This document shows positions 45,407 to 54,072 of a stretch of DNA of 64,000 nt, piece by piece. The stretch spans positions 868,001 through 932,000 of the forward strand of contig NZ_CP029289.2 in the NCBI RefSeq assembly GCF_003201835.2, read 5' to 3'. The notes under the pieces were generated by a model. The model had not been told where the DNA came from. It did no database searches and worked only from the letters and a program-made list of their open reading frames with translations. Each line of letters opens with the position of its first letter. The stretch's first letter is position 1. This stretch comes from Acidianus brierleyi. Its GTDB lineage: Archaea > Thermoproteota > Thermoprotei_A > Sulfolobales > Sulfolobaceae. The translations under genes and the position numbers were made by a program.

Positions 45407-46070
45407 CTAGCCAACAGGCACGTGTCTGCCACCCGCGACAACACGCGCGTTGGCCTTGAGTTCCCTCACAGTATCCTCTAACAGCGTTTTAGAGTTAACA
45501 TACCAAGAGTCGAAGACCTTGCCCACAACATTGAACTCTTCCTCAAGAATAGGTAGTATTTCCAAGTATGCTTGTATTTTTGTCTTGAATTCTACTTTTT
45601 CTCCCCTTTCCTTTAATATTTCTACTACCTTTTGTAGTATGTATGGTATTATTGAGACTATGTATGTTTCGTTTGTTTTCAAGTCCTTTACTGCAATTAG
45701 TAGTATTTGCTGGCTCGTATCTCTTGTGTACTTTGCAGTAGTATACTTATGTTGCGTTTCTTGATACTGGTATTGCTCTTGCGTATTGTTTGTGATCGTG
45801 TGTGTCGTCTATTATGAGTATGACTGGGTGGTCTTTTACTATGTTTTTTACTGCTTTCATTAGGTTTGCTATCTTGTCTAAGTTTTTGAGTAGTGTCATG
45901 TAGTCCATGTTCATCTCTTGTGATATTTCGTATGTTCCCTTGCCTATTATTCCTCCTAGTAGTAGTCTTATTGCACTGTCTTTTCTTATGTCCTCTAGTG
46001 GGGCAAGTGCAGCATATATTGCATCATTTAAAGCTTGGTGATACGCGTCGTTGCTGGGGTTTTTATTCAC
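45407..46070 (-). pseudogene. DDE transposase, N-terminal half, inverted relative to C-terminal half
   Basis: 46070 to 45747 encodes MNKNPSNDAYHQALNDAIYA ... VILIIDDTHDHKQYARAIPV (first catalytic Asp). After a small frameshift near 45745 it continues (45682 to 45407) with KTNETYIVSIIPYILQKVVE ... VVGKVFDSWYVNSKTLLED (second Asp) to ARVVAGGRHVPVG. An IS4-superfamily protein of the ISC1225 kind is likely. The rest is on the opposite strand at 46335. Confidence 0.65.
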
Positions 46071-46137
46071 ACGATATTTTCTAGGGATGTTTTTAAAAAG
46101 TTTTCAAGCTTCCCTCAGACTACAAGGATTTTCCAAT

Positions 46138-46312
46138 AAATGCTACTTTAGATAAAAATTTTGTCGAATTTGTTGTTACTCATCTTAAAATTCCACTTGA
46201 TGATTTGCTTAAATACGTTTATGTAAAATATCCAGAGTATACTGTAAATTCAGTAATAAAAGACAGGATTTTTTAAGGCGAAATTTTCGTGTCCAAGTCT
46301 CCTCAATTTTTT
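46138..46312 (+). repeat. Duplicate of the Panacea antitoxin end and toxin start
   Basis: From CTTTAGATAAAAATTTTGTC to TTTTTTCTGGAA this matches 52227-52398 with one or two substitutions. It carries the last 44 codons of the antitoxin gene at 51899 and the first 9 of the toxin gene at 52370. It lies between the two transposase halves. Confidence 0.85.
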
Positions 46313-46334
46313 CTGGAAACACTAGTGTCAGTTA

Positions 46335-46709
46335 ATGGAAAGATATCTAGGTATTCCCGTAAAGTTACTCGTTGTTGATGATTATAAGGGTTATGGTAGG
46401 AGGTATTTCTTCTCTACAAACGTTAATGATACTGCTGAGGATATTATAACTACTTGGGAGAATAGGTGGGATATGGAGGTTTTGATTAGGGAGCTTAAGG
46501 TCTTGGGTTTGGAGAAGGGTTCCTTCCTAACTTGGCTTAGGAATAAGGGTTTTATAGTGTTGAAGGCTTTTTCCTTGTTTGTTGTTCTTTTGTTCAAGTA
46601 TTTTACGGGTTTGAACCTTGGAGCTAAGAGAATAACAAGGTTGATAAAAAGTATTTATCAAGCATCTGGAGGGATAAAGAAATTGTTTAAACGTAAGAGA
46701 AAAACGTAA
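46335..46709 (+). pseudogene. DDE transposase, C-terminal half
   Basis: LGIPVKLLVVDDYKGYGRRY ... TTWENRWDMEVLIRELKVLGLE (catalytic Glu in WDMEVLIRELK) and a basic tail KKLFKRKRKT. It continues the protein whose first half is on the minus strand at 45407-46070, so one half was inverted and 250 bp of foreign sequence lies between. Confidence 0.65.
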
Positions 46710-46728
46710 ACTGCTATTAGAATATTCC

Positions 46729-46925
46729 TTACAAAGTTCCTCCCACAACGTCCTTCACCCATGATAAAATTTTTCTACCGCAATCTAAGCATCTAGTTGC
46801 GTCGTCTTTATTGTAATAATCTGCAGGAGCACCTTGATCGTAAGCGTCAGGGTAACGTGAAGGTATGTAATGTTTATCAAGTTCTTGTGCACATCTTAAT
46901 ATTTCACCTGGAATTTGAATATTAG
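46729..46925 (-). pseudogene. HEPN-domain protein, C-terminal fragment
   Basis: GEILRCAQELDKHYIPSRYP, then DAYDQGAPADYYNKDDATRC and LDCGRKILSWVKDVVGGTL to the stop at 46729. ELDKHYIPSRYPDA...G.P...Y...DA is the classic HEPN C-terminal signature of small archaeal HEPN proteins, which usually pair with MNT nucleotidyltransferases. The N-terminus is missing beyond 46925. Confidence 0.7.
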
Positions 46926-47037
46926 AAATAATTAAAAATAACTAGTAGTTACGTAGAAGCGTTACAGTCTCGGAAATTTAATAATTTTGTACACAACGGT
47001 TATACATTAAATCTAAATCCGGATAACGACTATCTCT

Positions 47038-47538
47038 CTATAATATTTTCTTTAGATTTAGTATTTTATCGCTAGATAGTGCATAAATTCCGTATTCAAT
47101 TTTCTCCAATATACCATCAAAACCGGAGTCAAAGCTAGCTAGATAAAAAATATCATTTTGAATCATCGCAAATAATATAGCACAGTCAGTAAAACTCAAT
47201 TTCTTTTTTCTATTTGGATCTTCATTTATTTTCTTAAATAATCTAATAATATCATGAAGGGAATTTTCTCGATCAGTTAAAATAATTATCTGAAAGATAT
47301 TCTTTTCAACGTCTTGTAAGATTAAATCAATAACTTTCTCTATATAGCTAAAAGGTTGCTTATTAATCATTAAAGTAAATAATTCATCAATTACATATTC
47401 GAAGATTATTGGCTTTCCAAATTTCCTAGAAATAATTTTATTCATTAGCTCTACAGCTTTGTTATGGTTTGCGTCGTTCTTATTAAGAAATGAGTAAAGA
47501 AATGATGTATCTAGGATTATCATTATTGCTCTTTCCAT
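47038..47538 (-). CDS. PIN-domain toxin (VapC-like)
   Basis: 166 aa. IILDTSFLYSFLNKND (Asp), FEYVIDELFTLMI (Glu), LSFTDCAILFAMIQ (Asp) and LASFDSGFDG (Asp) give a complete PIN active site. The start overlaps the upstream gene by 16 nt. TTG or ATG starts are possible (MERAIMIILDTSF or MIILDTSF). Confidence 0.85.
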   Translation of the reverse strand: MERAIMIILDTSFLYSFLNKNDANHNKAVELMNKIISRKFGKPIIFEYVIDELFTLMINKQPFSYIEKVIDLILQDVEKNIFQIIILTDRENSLHDIIRLFKKINEDPNRKKKLSFTDCAILFAMIQNDIFYLASFDSGFDGILEKIEYGIYALSSDKILNLKKIL

Positions 47539-47939
47539 TCAGTTATTGCTTGAAATATGCTAGGCTCCTTCCTTTCACAAGGGTTTTTTATATCTATTAC
47601 TTTTTCCTCTCTTGAGATAGAGGAATCTATTAAATGGCCTGCAACTAATCCTATTTTAGTACCTAGTAGCGTCTTTATTATAAAATTTAAATTATCGTCG
47701 TCAGAAAACTTTATGTCAGATGAATGTAAAGTTACATTTGTAGCTATTGGCATTATAATCTTGCCCAAGGGAAGTTCTTCCACAATTTTACTTGCGCTAT
47801 ACTCCTCCACCTCACCATTGAATTTTTCACAGATTTCTTTTAGTACATTATCTAATTCCTCGTAAACTTTGAGCTTCTCTGCATTAATAACAAGTCTATA
47901 ACTAGTTCCTTTCACTATATAATTAATTGCTAGCTTCAT
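47523..47939 (-). CDS. Uncharacterised partner of the PIN toxin, candidate antitoxin
   Basis: 138 aa, not AbrB or ribbon-helix-helix. MKLAINYIVKGTSYRLVINA, a helical middle, and a C-terminal LLGTKIGLVAGHLIDSSISR glycine/hydrophobic segment followed by EEKVIDIKNPCERKEPSIFQ. A relic of a diverged paralogue is at 49141-49300, next to a vapC start-like sequence, so the pair has been duplicated at least once. Overlap with the PIN gene supports an antitoxin role; no family recognised. Confidence 0.55.
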   Translation of the reverse strand: MKLAINYIVKGTSYRLVINAEKLKVYEELDNVLKEICEKFNGEVEEYSASKIVEELPLGKIIMPIATNVTLHSSDIKFSDDDNLNFIIKTLLGTKIGLVAGHLIDSSISREEKVIDIKNPCERKEPSIFQAITEWKEQ

Positions 47940-48011
47940 AAGATAAAATCGTAAGGATAGTATTTAAAGTGTATAGCTAAGCGTTACTATTGATGAATAT
48001 GTTCAACAATT

Positions 48012-48202
48012 TTTGAGTGAACTCCTATGGTGATTTTCACGAACAACACTCCTAAACAAGAAGACAAGCTTTACAAGGGTGAGACTAAGAAGACTAGGTA
48101 TAGGGGAGGAGGTGGTGAAGGTCCTCAAGTTAACCCCAATCAAGTAGTTCCTTCGGCTCTTCAAGCCATCGCCTAGCCATGTTAGAGGCAAAGCATGTGG
48201 AG
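48012..48202 (-). other. IS605-type remnant, right end and internal segment
   Basis: GTGAACTCC at 48012 is the inverted right end; the following 190 bp match 29021-29227 in opposite orientation with a few substitutions. At 48202 it is fused to the interior of ISH3 copy 5. Confidence 0.55.
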
Positions 48203-48993
48203 CCTCCTATGCCTCTTACTATTAGTCTTGTAATCCCCGTCAAACTCCTCAAACACCTTCACGTCCCCAACAGGCACAGCAATTATATACTTAAACTGTG
48301 AAATGAAATTGAGCACATCAACTGTGTAGAAACCAGCGTCAAGAGTTATCAACCTTATCTTGAATCCCATTGCCATTACTTGCTCCACGAGGATCTTCAC
48401 TATCTCGTCCTTAGTCGTTCACTTGCGGAATAAAGGCAAGTAAAAGTACTTTCCCCTTATACTTGGTTGTTGCAGTTGCGTAGTTCCACGAGTTTCCTTT
48501 TTCAGAGCTCCCGAGCCCTTTCACTGGTTTCCCATACCACGTCTTGGTTGTCCAGTCTATTGAAAGATCTATCTCACTCCCTTCAGTACTTCTAAGGATA
48601 TTTTCCTAGCTCTTTCCAATAGCTTTTCAATCACTTCCATCCCTTGTTTCTCTACGTAATTCCTCACGGTCTGTGGGGATACGTCATACGCTCTGGACTT
48701 GTTCTCTACTGAATCGTTCCACAAACACGCGGAGATGAGAGTTTTTGCTACCTCATCTACCTTTTCCCCTTGGAAGTTCAACATGGAAAGTAATTTATAT
48801 CCTATTTGTTGAATGTTATTTTGGTGAGGGAGACCGGGTGTTACCATCTTCCTGTGTCACGTGGTAATACTCCATCTCCCTCACCTTAAACCCTTTCTTC
48901 AATTCTTTACACTCTTATAAATTTCTTTATCTTTTATAAATTCGATATTATCCTACCAGAAATATTTTTTCTAATATGATTTTGGGTCTACCG
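48203..48993 (-). mobile_element. ISH3-like element, copy 5, 5' fragment
   Basis: Keeps the left terminal repeat (ending 48993) and the first 240 codons of the transposase, with small deletions near 48415 and 48574 that break the frame. The 3' third is absent and replaced by the IS605 remnant at 48202. Confidence 0.85.
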
Positions 48994-49132
48994 CTGGCGG
49001 AAGGAAATCAGCTATTTCCGATAATCTAGGGATTTTGCAGTATTTTTCCAAATACTTCGTATAATTTACTCATATTTTCCACAAATTCGTCATTTTTTAC
49101 AAGATTCTTAACAATTTGTACCTTCGTTTCTA
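48994..49132 (-). repeat. Inverted duplicate of the Panacea-linked toxin 3' end
   Basis: Reverse complement of about 53241-53385 with two or three differences. It ends at TCTAGA, where it is fused to a vapC-start-like sequence. With 53241-53385 it forms a 140-bp inverted repeat 4.1 kb apart. Confidence 0.85.
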
Positions 49133-49300
49133 GAATTATCATTGTTACTCATTCCATTCACTTATTGCTTGAAATATGCTAGGCTTCTTTCACAAGGATT
49201 ATTCACTTCTATTACCTTCTCCTCTTTTGAGGCTACAGAATTTATTAAATGACTTGTAATTAATCCTATAGAAGTACCTAGTAAAATATTTAAAAACTCT
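49133..49300 (-). pseudogene. Relic of antitoxin paralogue and PIN toxin start
   Basis: Minus-strand codons read LLGTSIGLITSHLINSVASK, EEKVIEVNNPCER, LAYFKQ-stop, a diverged version of the C-terminus of the protein at 47523. The first codons of its PIN partner (MIILE) follow before the TCTAGA junction at 49128. Confidence 0.65.
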
Positions 49301-49318
49301 CTTGTTCATATAATTTTT

Positions 49319-50155
49319 GTGCTAATTGCTTTTATTGATGAAAACGGTAAGGGAACTTTCAAAGAACTTAACAAAAAAACGAACAAGCCTTATCCATTTA
49401 TTGTTACTTCTACTATAACTACTGACAGAGAGCTTGATAATATAAGGAATAATATCAGTGAACTAAAGGCTAATTACGGATTACCTACCAATATGGAAAT
49501 TCATGCAAGTGATCTTTTCCATCCAAGAAAAAATTTTCCTCTTTCTGAAGCTCAAATACGCGATTTTGCAAACGAATTTGCCAAAATAATCAGAAGCTTA
49601 AATTTAAGAATAATATCTAGTGTTGTATTTAAAGATTATATAATAAAGAAAAGAATTGGAGAAAGATTTACGGTTACTCCTAGATTGATAAAAGATGATA
49701 AGGATTTAAGCGTCGATGTAATGGGAATAGCTTATAAACATCTATTTGAGAGACTACTAAAACTAGCTGATAGAGAATATTCAAAGGACTGGATACTTAT
49801 TGTACATGATCAGATAAATGTAGATAAGGATTATCAAATGGCAAAAGATCAAATGAACATAGTTAAAATTGTAGAGGGCGAATTGGTGAATAATGCGTTT
49901 ATAACAAGGACGTCTGCAATAGGTAGAATCTTTAAACCTATTTTATTCGCAAATTCTGCTAATTATGAGGCTTTACAAATATCGGATTTTGTAGGATACA
50001 TTATAAGAAAACATATACTTAACGAGAATAGCGAAAAATTTCCTTACGAAAAATTATTTGAGATAATTAGTGACAAGCTGGATAAAGATCCAAAATCAGG
50101 AAAGATAGAAGGATGGGGAATTAAGATCTGGACGTATTTTGCAGAAGTTAAATGA
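49319..50155 (+). CDS. DUF3800-family protein, second member
   Basis: 278 aa from a GTG start. LIAFIDENGKGTF (acidic D-E-x-G), MEIHASDLFHPRK (E-x-H), WILIVHDQINVD and LQISDFVGYIIRKH (Asp) are the DUF3800 positions. Longer than the protein at 19059 and only distantly similar. A nuclease-like RNase H fold is expected. Neighbouring toxin-antitoxin debris and transposon relics place it in an accessory zone. Confidence 0.7.
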   Translation: MLIAFIDENGKGTFKELNKKTNKPYPFIVTSTITTDRELDNIRNNISELKANYGLPTNMEIHASDLFHPRKNFPLSEAQIRDFANEFAKIIRSLNLRIISSVVFKDYIIKKRIGERFTVTPRLIKDDKDLSVDVMGIAYKHLFERLLKLADREYSKDWILIVHDQINVDKDYQMAKDQMNIVKIVEGELVNNAFITRTSAIGRIFKPILFANSANYEALQISDFVGYIIRKHILNENSEKFPYEKLFEIISDKLDKDPKSGKIEGWGIKIWTYFAEVK

Positions 50156-50157
50156 TC

Positions 50158-50189
50158 GGGAACACGTGGCCGCTACGCCAGGTGCTCCC
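50158..50189 (+). terminator. GC-rich hairpin after DUF3800 gene
   Basis: GGGAACACGTGGC-CGCTAC-GCCAGGTGCTCCC folds with 11 of 13 paired positions directly after the stop codon. It may be a transcript-end structure or a transposon-end hairpin; no T-run follows. Confidence 0.4.
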
Positions 50190-50279
50190 TCATCTATAGC
50201 GCTACGCTACTCAATTAGCTTCTATTTAATAGTGCCTATTTAAAGTTTTCTTTAAATAATTCTTAGTTGACTTTAATGG

Positions 50280-50700
50280 CTAACCTTTTTGTTGACATAT
50301 CACAGAGCAAATTAACACAAAGGGAGAACTACTAGTAGAACAAGGGAAATCCACAGTATCAATTAAGGAAGTGAAAGAATTCAAGTACAACAATAAGGGG
50401 ATAGAAGAACTCGTAAAATTCCTAGGAAAGACGCTTTAGGCGTGGTCATCCTGCTAGGCGTAAGGCTGTGCGCGAGTTCAAGAAGTTGGGTTATGAACGT
50501 TGGCGGGATGAGAAGGGTTATGATAATAGGTGGTTGGTTGAATCCTTGTTCTCAGCGGTTAAGCATTTGGTGAGTCTGTTAGGGCTACGAGTTTTGCTGG
50601 TCAAGTTGTTGAGGCTAAGCTAGTTTGGCTTATGCTTGAATGATGTACATGGCCAACCTTGTTGTTGGTCGAGCTAAGGGCTTTGAGGTCAAGAAGTAGT
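50280..50700 (+). pseudogene. Transposase relics (IS5-like C-terminus)
   Basis: 50430-50698 reads, with breaks, RRKAVREFKKLGYERWRDEK, GYDNRWLVESLFSAVKHL and YMANLVVGRAKGFEVKK-stop, the C-terminal part of an IS5-like Sulfolobales transposase with the Glu in LVESLFSAVK. 50310-50440 holds a separate short frame (GELLVEQGKSTVSIKEVKEF) possibly from another transposase. Nothing else was seen in 50190-50764. Confidence 0.55.
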
Positions 50701-50764
50701 ATAGTAAATTATTTAGGAGAGATATTATTTTCTATAGGAAACATATTTTTACTGTATCATCCTA

Positions 50765-51310
50765 TTGAAATATATTGAACGAACCCACAAAGCAAATGTA
50801 ATACGACTTAATAAAAGCTTATTTTATTTCTTGTTAGAATATAATGAAATGATTGAAGAGAACATTAGGTATATTATAGAAGGTTACAGTACCAACAGTC
50901 TTGAAAATGTAAAGTCTTCCTTAAAGAATTCTTTCAAACTTGATGCTGACGTCATAATTAAGAAAAGGAGTAAGTACAAGGTCTCAATATCCTTTAGGAC
51001 TTCTCCAGAAGAGAAGATAAGGGATTGTAGCGATTTAGATGAGTTCTTCTCAAGACTTGGAATTATGATAACTAGAATAATAATAGCCAGAGTAGTAACT
51101 TATGCACTCGAAAGTACGTTAGATAGTGCAGCTACAGGAGGAGTAACAGGAGGTGCAGCATTTAAGAGGCTTGACGTAGGATCATTAATTGCCGCTCTTT
51201 CAGGTTTAGCTGGATATACTGTAGGAAATATAGTAGAGAAAACGGAAGAGATAATTCTTTTCTGTGAGAAAAGGAACGGAAAATGTATAAAAATTGGAAA
51301 AACAATATAG
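50765..51310 (+). CDS. Uncharacterised protein with glycine-zipper-like segment
   Basis: 181 aa from a TTG start. Charged alpha/beta N-terminal 100 residues, then a weakly hydrophobic helix (ITRIIIARVVTYALES), a Gly/Ala-rich segment AATGGVTGGAAFKRLD and SLIAALSGLAGYTVGNIVEK, and a Cys-containing tail (FCEKRNGKCIKI). The C-terminal plan recalls the partner protein at 47523 (GLVAGHLID...NPCERK). No family recognised; membrane-active or assembly function is speculation. Confidence 0.5.
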   Translation: MKYIERTHKANVIRLNKSLFYFLLEYNEMIEENIRYIIEGYSTNSLENVKSSLKNSFKLDADVIIKKRSKYKVSISFRTSPEEKIRDCSDLDEFFSRLGIMITRIIIARVVTYALESTLDSAATGGVTGGAAFKRLDVGSLIAALSGLAGYTVGNIVEKTEEIILFCEKRNGKCIKIGKTI

Positions 51311-51401
51311 TAGTGAATATTACAAGTCATCTTAATCCTTTATTCTCAAGTTCTTGAATATCTCTTTTTATTTCTTCAGTGATGTTATCTAGATCTTTAA
51401 T

Positions 51402-51740
51402 TTAGTTTAATTTATAAGTAATTAGCACGGAATAGGAGTTAGCCATTGCCATGTAAGAGTTAATTCTAACGTTCTTCCTCTCTGACGATACCTCCATACC
51501 TACAACTTCTCCTCCTAGCATGTTTATATTTAAATTTAATTTTCCATTTAATATTATTTCTAATGATAATTCTATGTAATCTATCTTGCCCAAGTTTAAA
51601 TTACCAACAATCCTACGTAAGTCTTCCTCAACTAAGTCTATTTTATCTAGGGATTGAATAAAGAAACTTATAGTACCAATAATGTTATTGAATTCTACTA
51701 TTAAATCATCTTTTAATGCAGTTACACTTCCTAATATCAT
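51402..51740 (-). CDS. Uncharacterised 112-aa protein
   Basis: MILGSVTALKDDLIVEFNNI start, amphipathic strands and helices, low charge, no motif. Convergent with 50765. Function unknown; it could be an immunity or antitoxin-type protein given its setting, but there is no direct support. Confidence 0.45.
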   Translation of the reverse strand: MILGSVTALKDDLIVEFNNIIGTISFFIQSLDKIDLVEEDLRRIVGNLNLGKIDYIELSLEIILNGKLNLNINMLGGEVVGMEVSSERKNVRINSYMAMANSYSVLITYKLN

Positions 51741-51898
51741 AGACCCTGGAGGAGTTAATGGTAAATTATCAGAAATAACGTAGCTTAAGTCCTTGAGTAG
51801 CTTTTGTCGGAAAATCCCTGCAGTGTAACGCGATCTTTAATTAGAACTACGCAATGTAGAAGCTGAAGCGACTTCTAGAAAGATTAATTAGAAAGTAT

Positions 51899-52357
51899 AT
51901 GATAAAAATAGATGTGAACAGCAAGTACTTTTACGTAATGGGCATATTAAAGATCGCTAAGGACTTAGGAGTTTCAGTTAGTGCAACAAAGTTGCAGAAG
52001 TTAGTATTTCTTATCGAGAAAGAATTAAATTTTAATTTAGGTTACGAGTTTATTCCCTATTATTTTGGCCCTTTTTCTAAAGAATTGCAAGACGATGTGT
52101 ACAGGCTTAAAAATTTAGGTTATGTAGAGGTTAAAGAAGAAGCTGTGGAAGATTTTGTTTCTGGTGCAATTATAGGATTTAAGAAGGCCTACAAAATTTC
52201 GGATAAAGTTACCTTTGACTTTAGTTCTTTAGATAAAAATTTTGTCGAATTTGTTGTTACTCATCTTAAAATTCCACTTGATGATTTGCTTAAATACGTT
52301 TATGTAAAGTATCCAGAGTATACTGTAAATTCAGTAATAAAAGACAGGGTTTTTTAA
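51899..52357 (+). CDS. Panacea (DUF4065/SocA-like) antitoxin candidate
   Basis: 152 aa. KLQKLVFLIEKELNFNLGYE followed by FIPYYFGPFSKELQDDVYRL and KNLGYVEV is the Panacea-domain signature (kLqKLlyll...f..y.yGPfs..l..dl..L...G.v). Panacea proteins are antitoxins in PanAT systems or protease adaptors (SocA). It is followed after 12 nt by the gene at 52370, which would be the toxin. A short dyad TAGAAG...CTTCTA (51850-51870) lies upstream. Confidence 0.7.
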   Translation: MIKIDVNSKYFYVMGILKIAKDLGVSVSATKLQKLVFLIEKELNFNLGYEFIPYYFGPFSKELQDDVYRLKNLGYVEVKEEAVEDFVSGAIIGFKKAYKISDKVTFDFSSLDKNFVEFVVTHLKIPLDDLLKYVYVKYPEYTVNSVIKDRVF

Positions 52358-52369
52358 GGCGAAATTTTC

Positions 52370-53347
52370 GTGTCCAAGTCTCCTCAATTTTTTCTGGAAT
52401 ATATAGAAGATGGAATAGTAGATTGGGATTATGCATTAGATGCTAGAGAAAATATAAGGAATAAATATGAGAAATTACTTAAGGAAGGTTCAATTACTAA
52501 GGAAGAATTTGAAAAATACGAAAATAGAAAGATAAATTATTTGCAACAAGCCGTTGAGAAGTTATCAAAGGGATTACTTTTGATATATGCAGGGATTATA
52601 TTATTGCCCTTTATGATTGTTGCAGAAATGAGCAATTTTGGAATAAAGCATCCAAGGGAAATGCAAGAGATTATTAATAATGCGAGAAATCACATAAAAA
52701 AGAGCGTGAGCCTTAATGAGATTGAGAAATTAGGACACGAGCCGATAAAGGAATCTAATCTTAAAGAGCTACTTGAATTGACTCAACGAAACTATAGAAG
52801 ATATCTAGGAAATGAAGGAATAGCAAAGTGCTTAAAATCAGTTGAGAATTTCATTACAAGTTCCATTAAGAACAGGAAATGGGAAACTCTTTGGGAAATT
52901 GTTAAAAAATGTGAAAAATTATTTAATTTAAGTCAGTTAATGAAAGAGAATTTACAATTATTTGTAAAATGTATTAATAACGATAAAGAATCGTGTAGAA
53001 AACTTAATTTAAGCGATGCTGTTCTTGATCAATTGGCGAAAAATCCTTATATTATTAATTTCTCATTTGCCATGACAGAGATGTCGATAAAGGAATTTAT
53101 TGATATGAGTATATTAGCCTCTTATTTAGAGCCTTTATCGACTATTACAAGATATAGTATATCATCCAATCCTGCATATATTACAAGGAAGGAATTATTA
53201 GAAGACGTTAGGGAACATCAAGACGATATAATTTCTTTTCTAGAAATGAAGGTACAAATTGTTAAGAATCTTGTAAAAAATGACGAATTTGTGGAAAATA
53301 TGAGTAAATTATACGAAGTATTTGGAAAAATACTGCAAAATCCCTAG
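52370..53347 (+). CDS. Candidate toxin of the Panacea pair, HEPN-like helical protein
   Basis: 325 aa from a GTG start. Entirely helical. NYLQQAVEKLSKGLLLIYAG (A-x-QQAVEKLxKG is HEPN-like) and a later GIKHPREMQ (His near Arg) recall HEPN ribonuclease folds, though the strict R-x4-6-H motif is not clear. The remaining 200 residues are helical without known motif. Operon with the Panacea gene. Two fragments of this gene pair are scattered at 46138 and 48994. Confidence 0.55.
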   Translation: MSKSPQFFLEYIEDGIVDWDYALDARENIRNKYEKLLKEGSITKEEFEKYENRKINYLQQAVEKLSKGLLLIYAGIILLPFMIVAEMSNFGIKHPREMQEIINNARNHIKKSVSLNEIEKLGHEPIKESNLKELLELTQRNYRRYLGNEGIAKCLKSVENFITSSIKNRKWETLWEIVKKCEKLFNLSQLMKENLQLFVKCINNDKESCRKLNLSDAVLDQLAKNPYIINFSFAMTEMSIKEFIDMSILASYLEPLSTITRYSISSNPAYITRKELLEDVREHQDDIISFLEMKVQIVKNLVKNDEFVENMSKLYEVFGKILQNP

Positions 53348-53385
53348 ATTATCGGAAATAGCTGATTTCCTTCCGCCAGCGGGGA

Positions 53386-53487
53386 GTTCCCACCATCAAC
53401 TCAGCAGCCAGAGAGCCCTCCAAGAGGGGACTATCATCCAGGTCTAGTCCCTTGAAAGAAGGGATAGTGATTGCCCCTCCCATAGTC
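53386..53487 (-). other. GC-rich transposon-end remnant
   Basis: On the minus strand ITIPSFKGLDLDDSPLLEGS reads like a TnpB C-terminal tail (…PxLEGSxxAELMVGTPR), GC-rich compared with neighbours. MITE copy 3 interrupts it at 53488. I regard it as a tnpB end relic. Confidence 0.35.
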
Positions 53488-53827
53488 CGGTAGACCCAAA
53501 ATCGTACTACAAATATAAATTCAACACTAAACCTCATATTTTTCTTCATAAGGAACATATTTTATTATACTTATAATAGAGAGCATTAAGAATAATGTAT
53601 TAAATAAATGATACAAATAAAGCAGATTTTATCATAAATATCTTTATCATTTCCTAATTTACAATAATATTCCTCACTCTATCTTTGTAGAAATATAAAA
53701 AATCTAATATGGTACTTGGAAATTTATAAAAATTATCATATAATTATCTAACTAATTACATTAAATCTTTATGAACCACTAATAACAAATAAAAATTATT
53801 TTTACTAATTAGATTTTGGGTCTACCG
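53488..53827 (+). mobile_element. ISH3-derived MITE, copy 3 (340 bp)
   Basis: Same ends and orientation as copy 1, with scattered substitutions and small deletions near 53550. Flanking tetranucleotides AGTC and TTCT do not match, so a target duplication is missing or lost. 53828-53900 beyond it is another GC-rich relic (GGGGCGGGAGAAGTCAGTTG with hairpin AAGTCAGTTGCTAGCACTT). Confidence 0.85.
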
Positions 53828-54072
53828 TTCTAGGGGCGGGAGAAGTCAGTTGCTAGCACTTCTTACCTAACAGTCCTACAGGTTAAGCATACTCCTTAAA
53901 ATCGAATAACATGTACACCTCTTGAAATGATCGTATTTAGAAATATTACTTCTCTAATAGGAATGAAAATCCTACCCTCGATTCTAAAACTGCGTGCACT
54001 GCTTACCGTACGCCATGTCATTATAACTTAAAAGAAAGAGTATTAATTAAATGGTATTACTCTCAGATTTAG

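Noticed and set aside
53349..53558. 69-codon minus-strand frame across the MITE boundary
   Set aside because: It runs from MITE sequence into a transposon relic and the toxin 3' end; no protein could be conserved across these joins.
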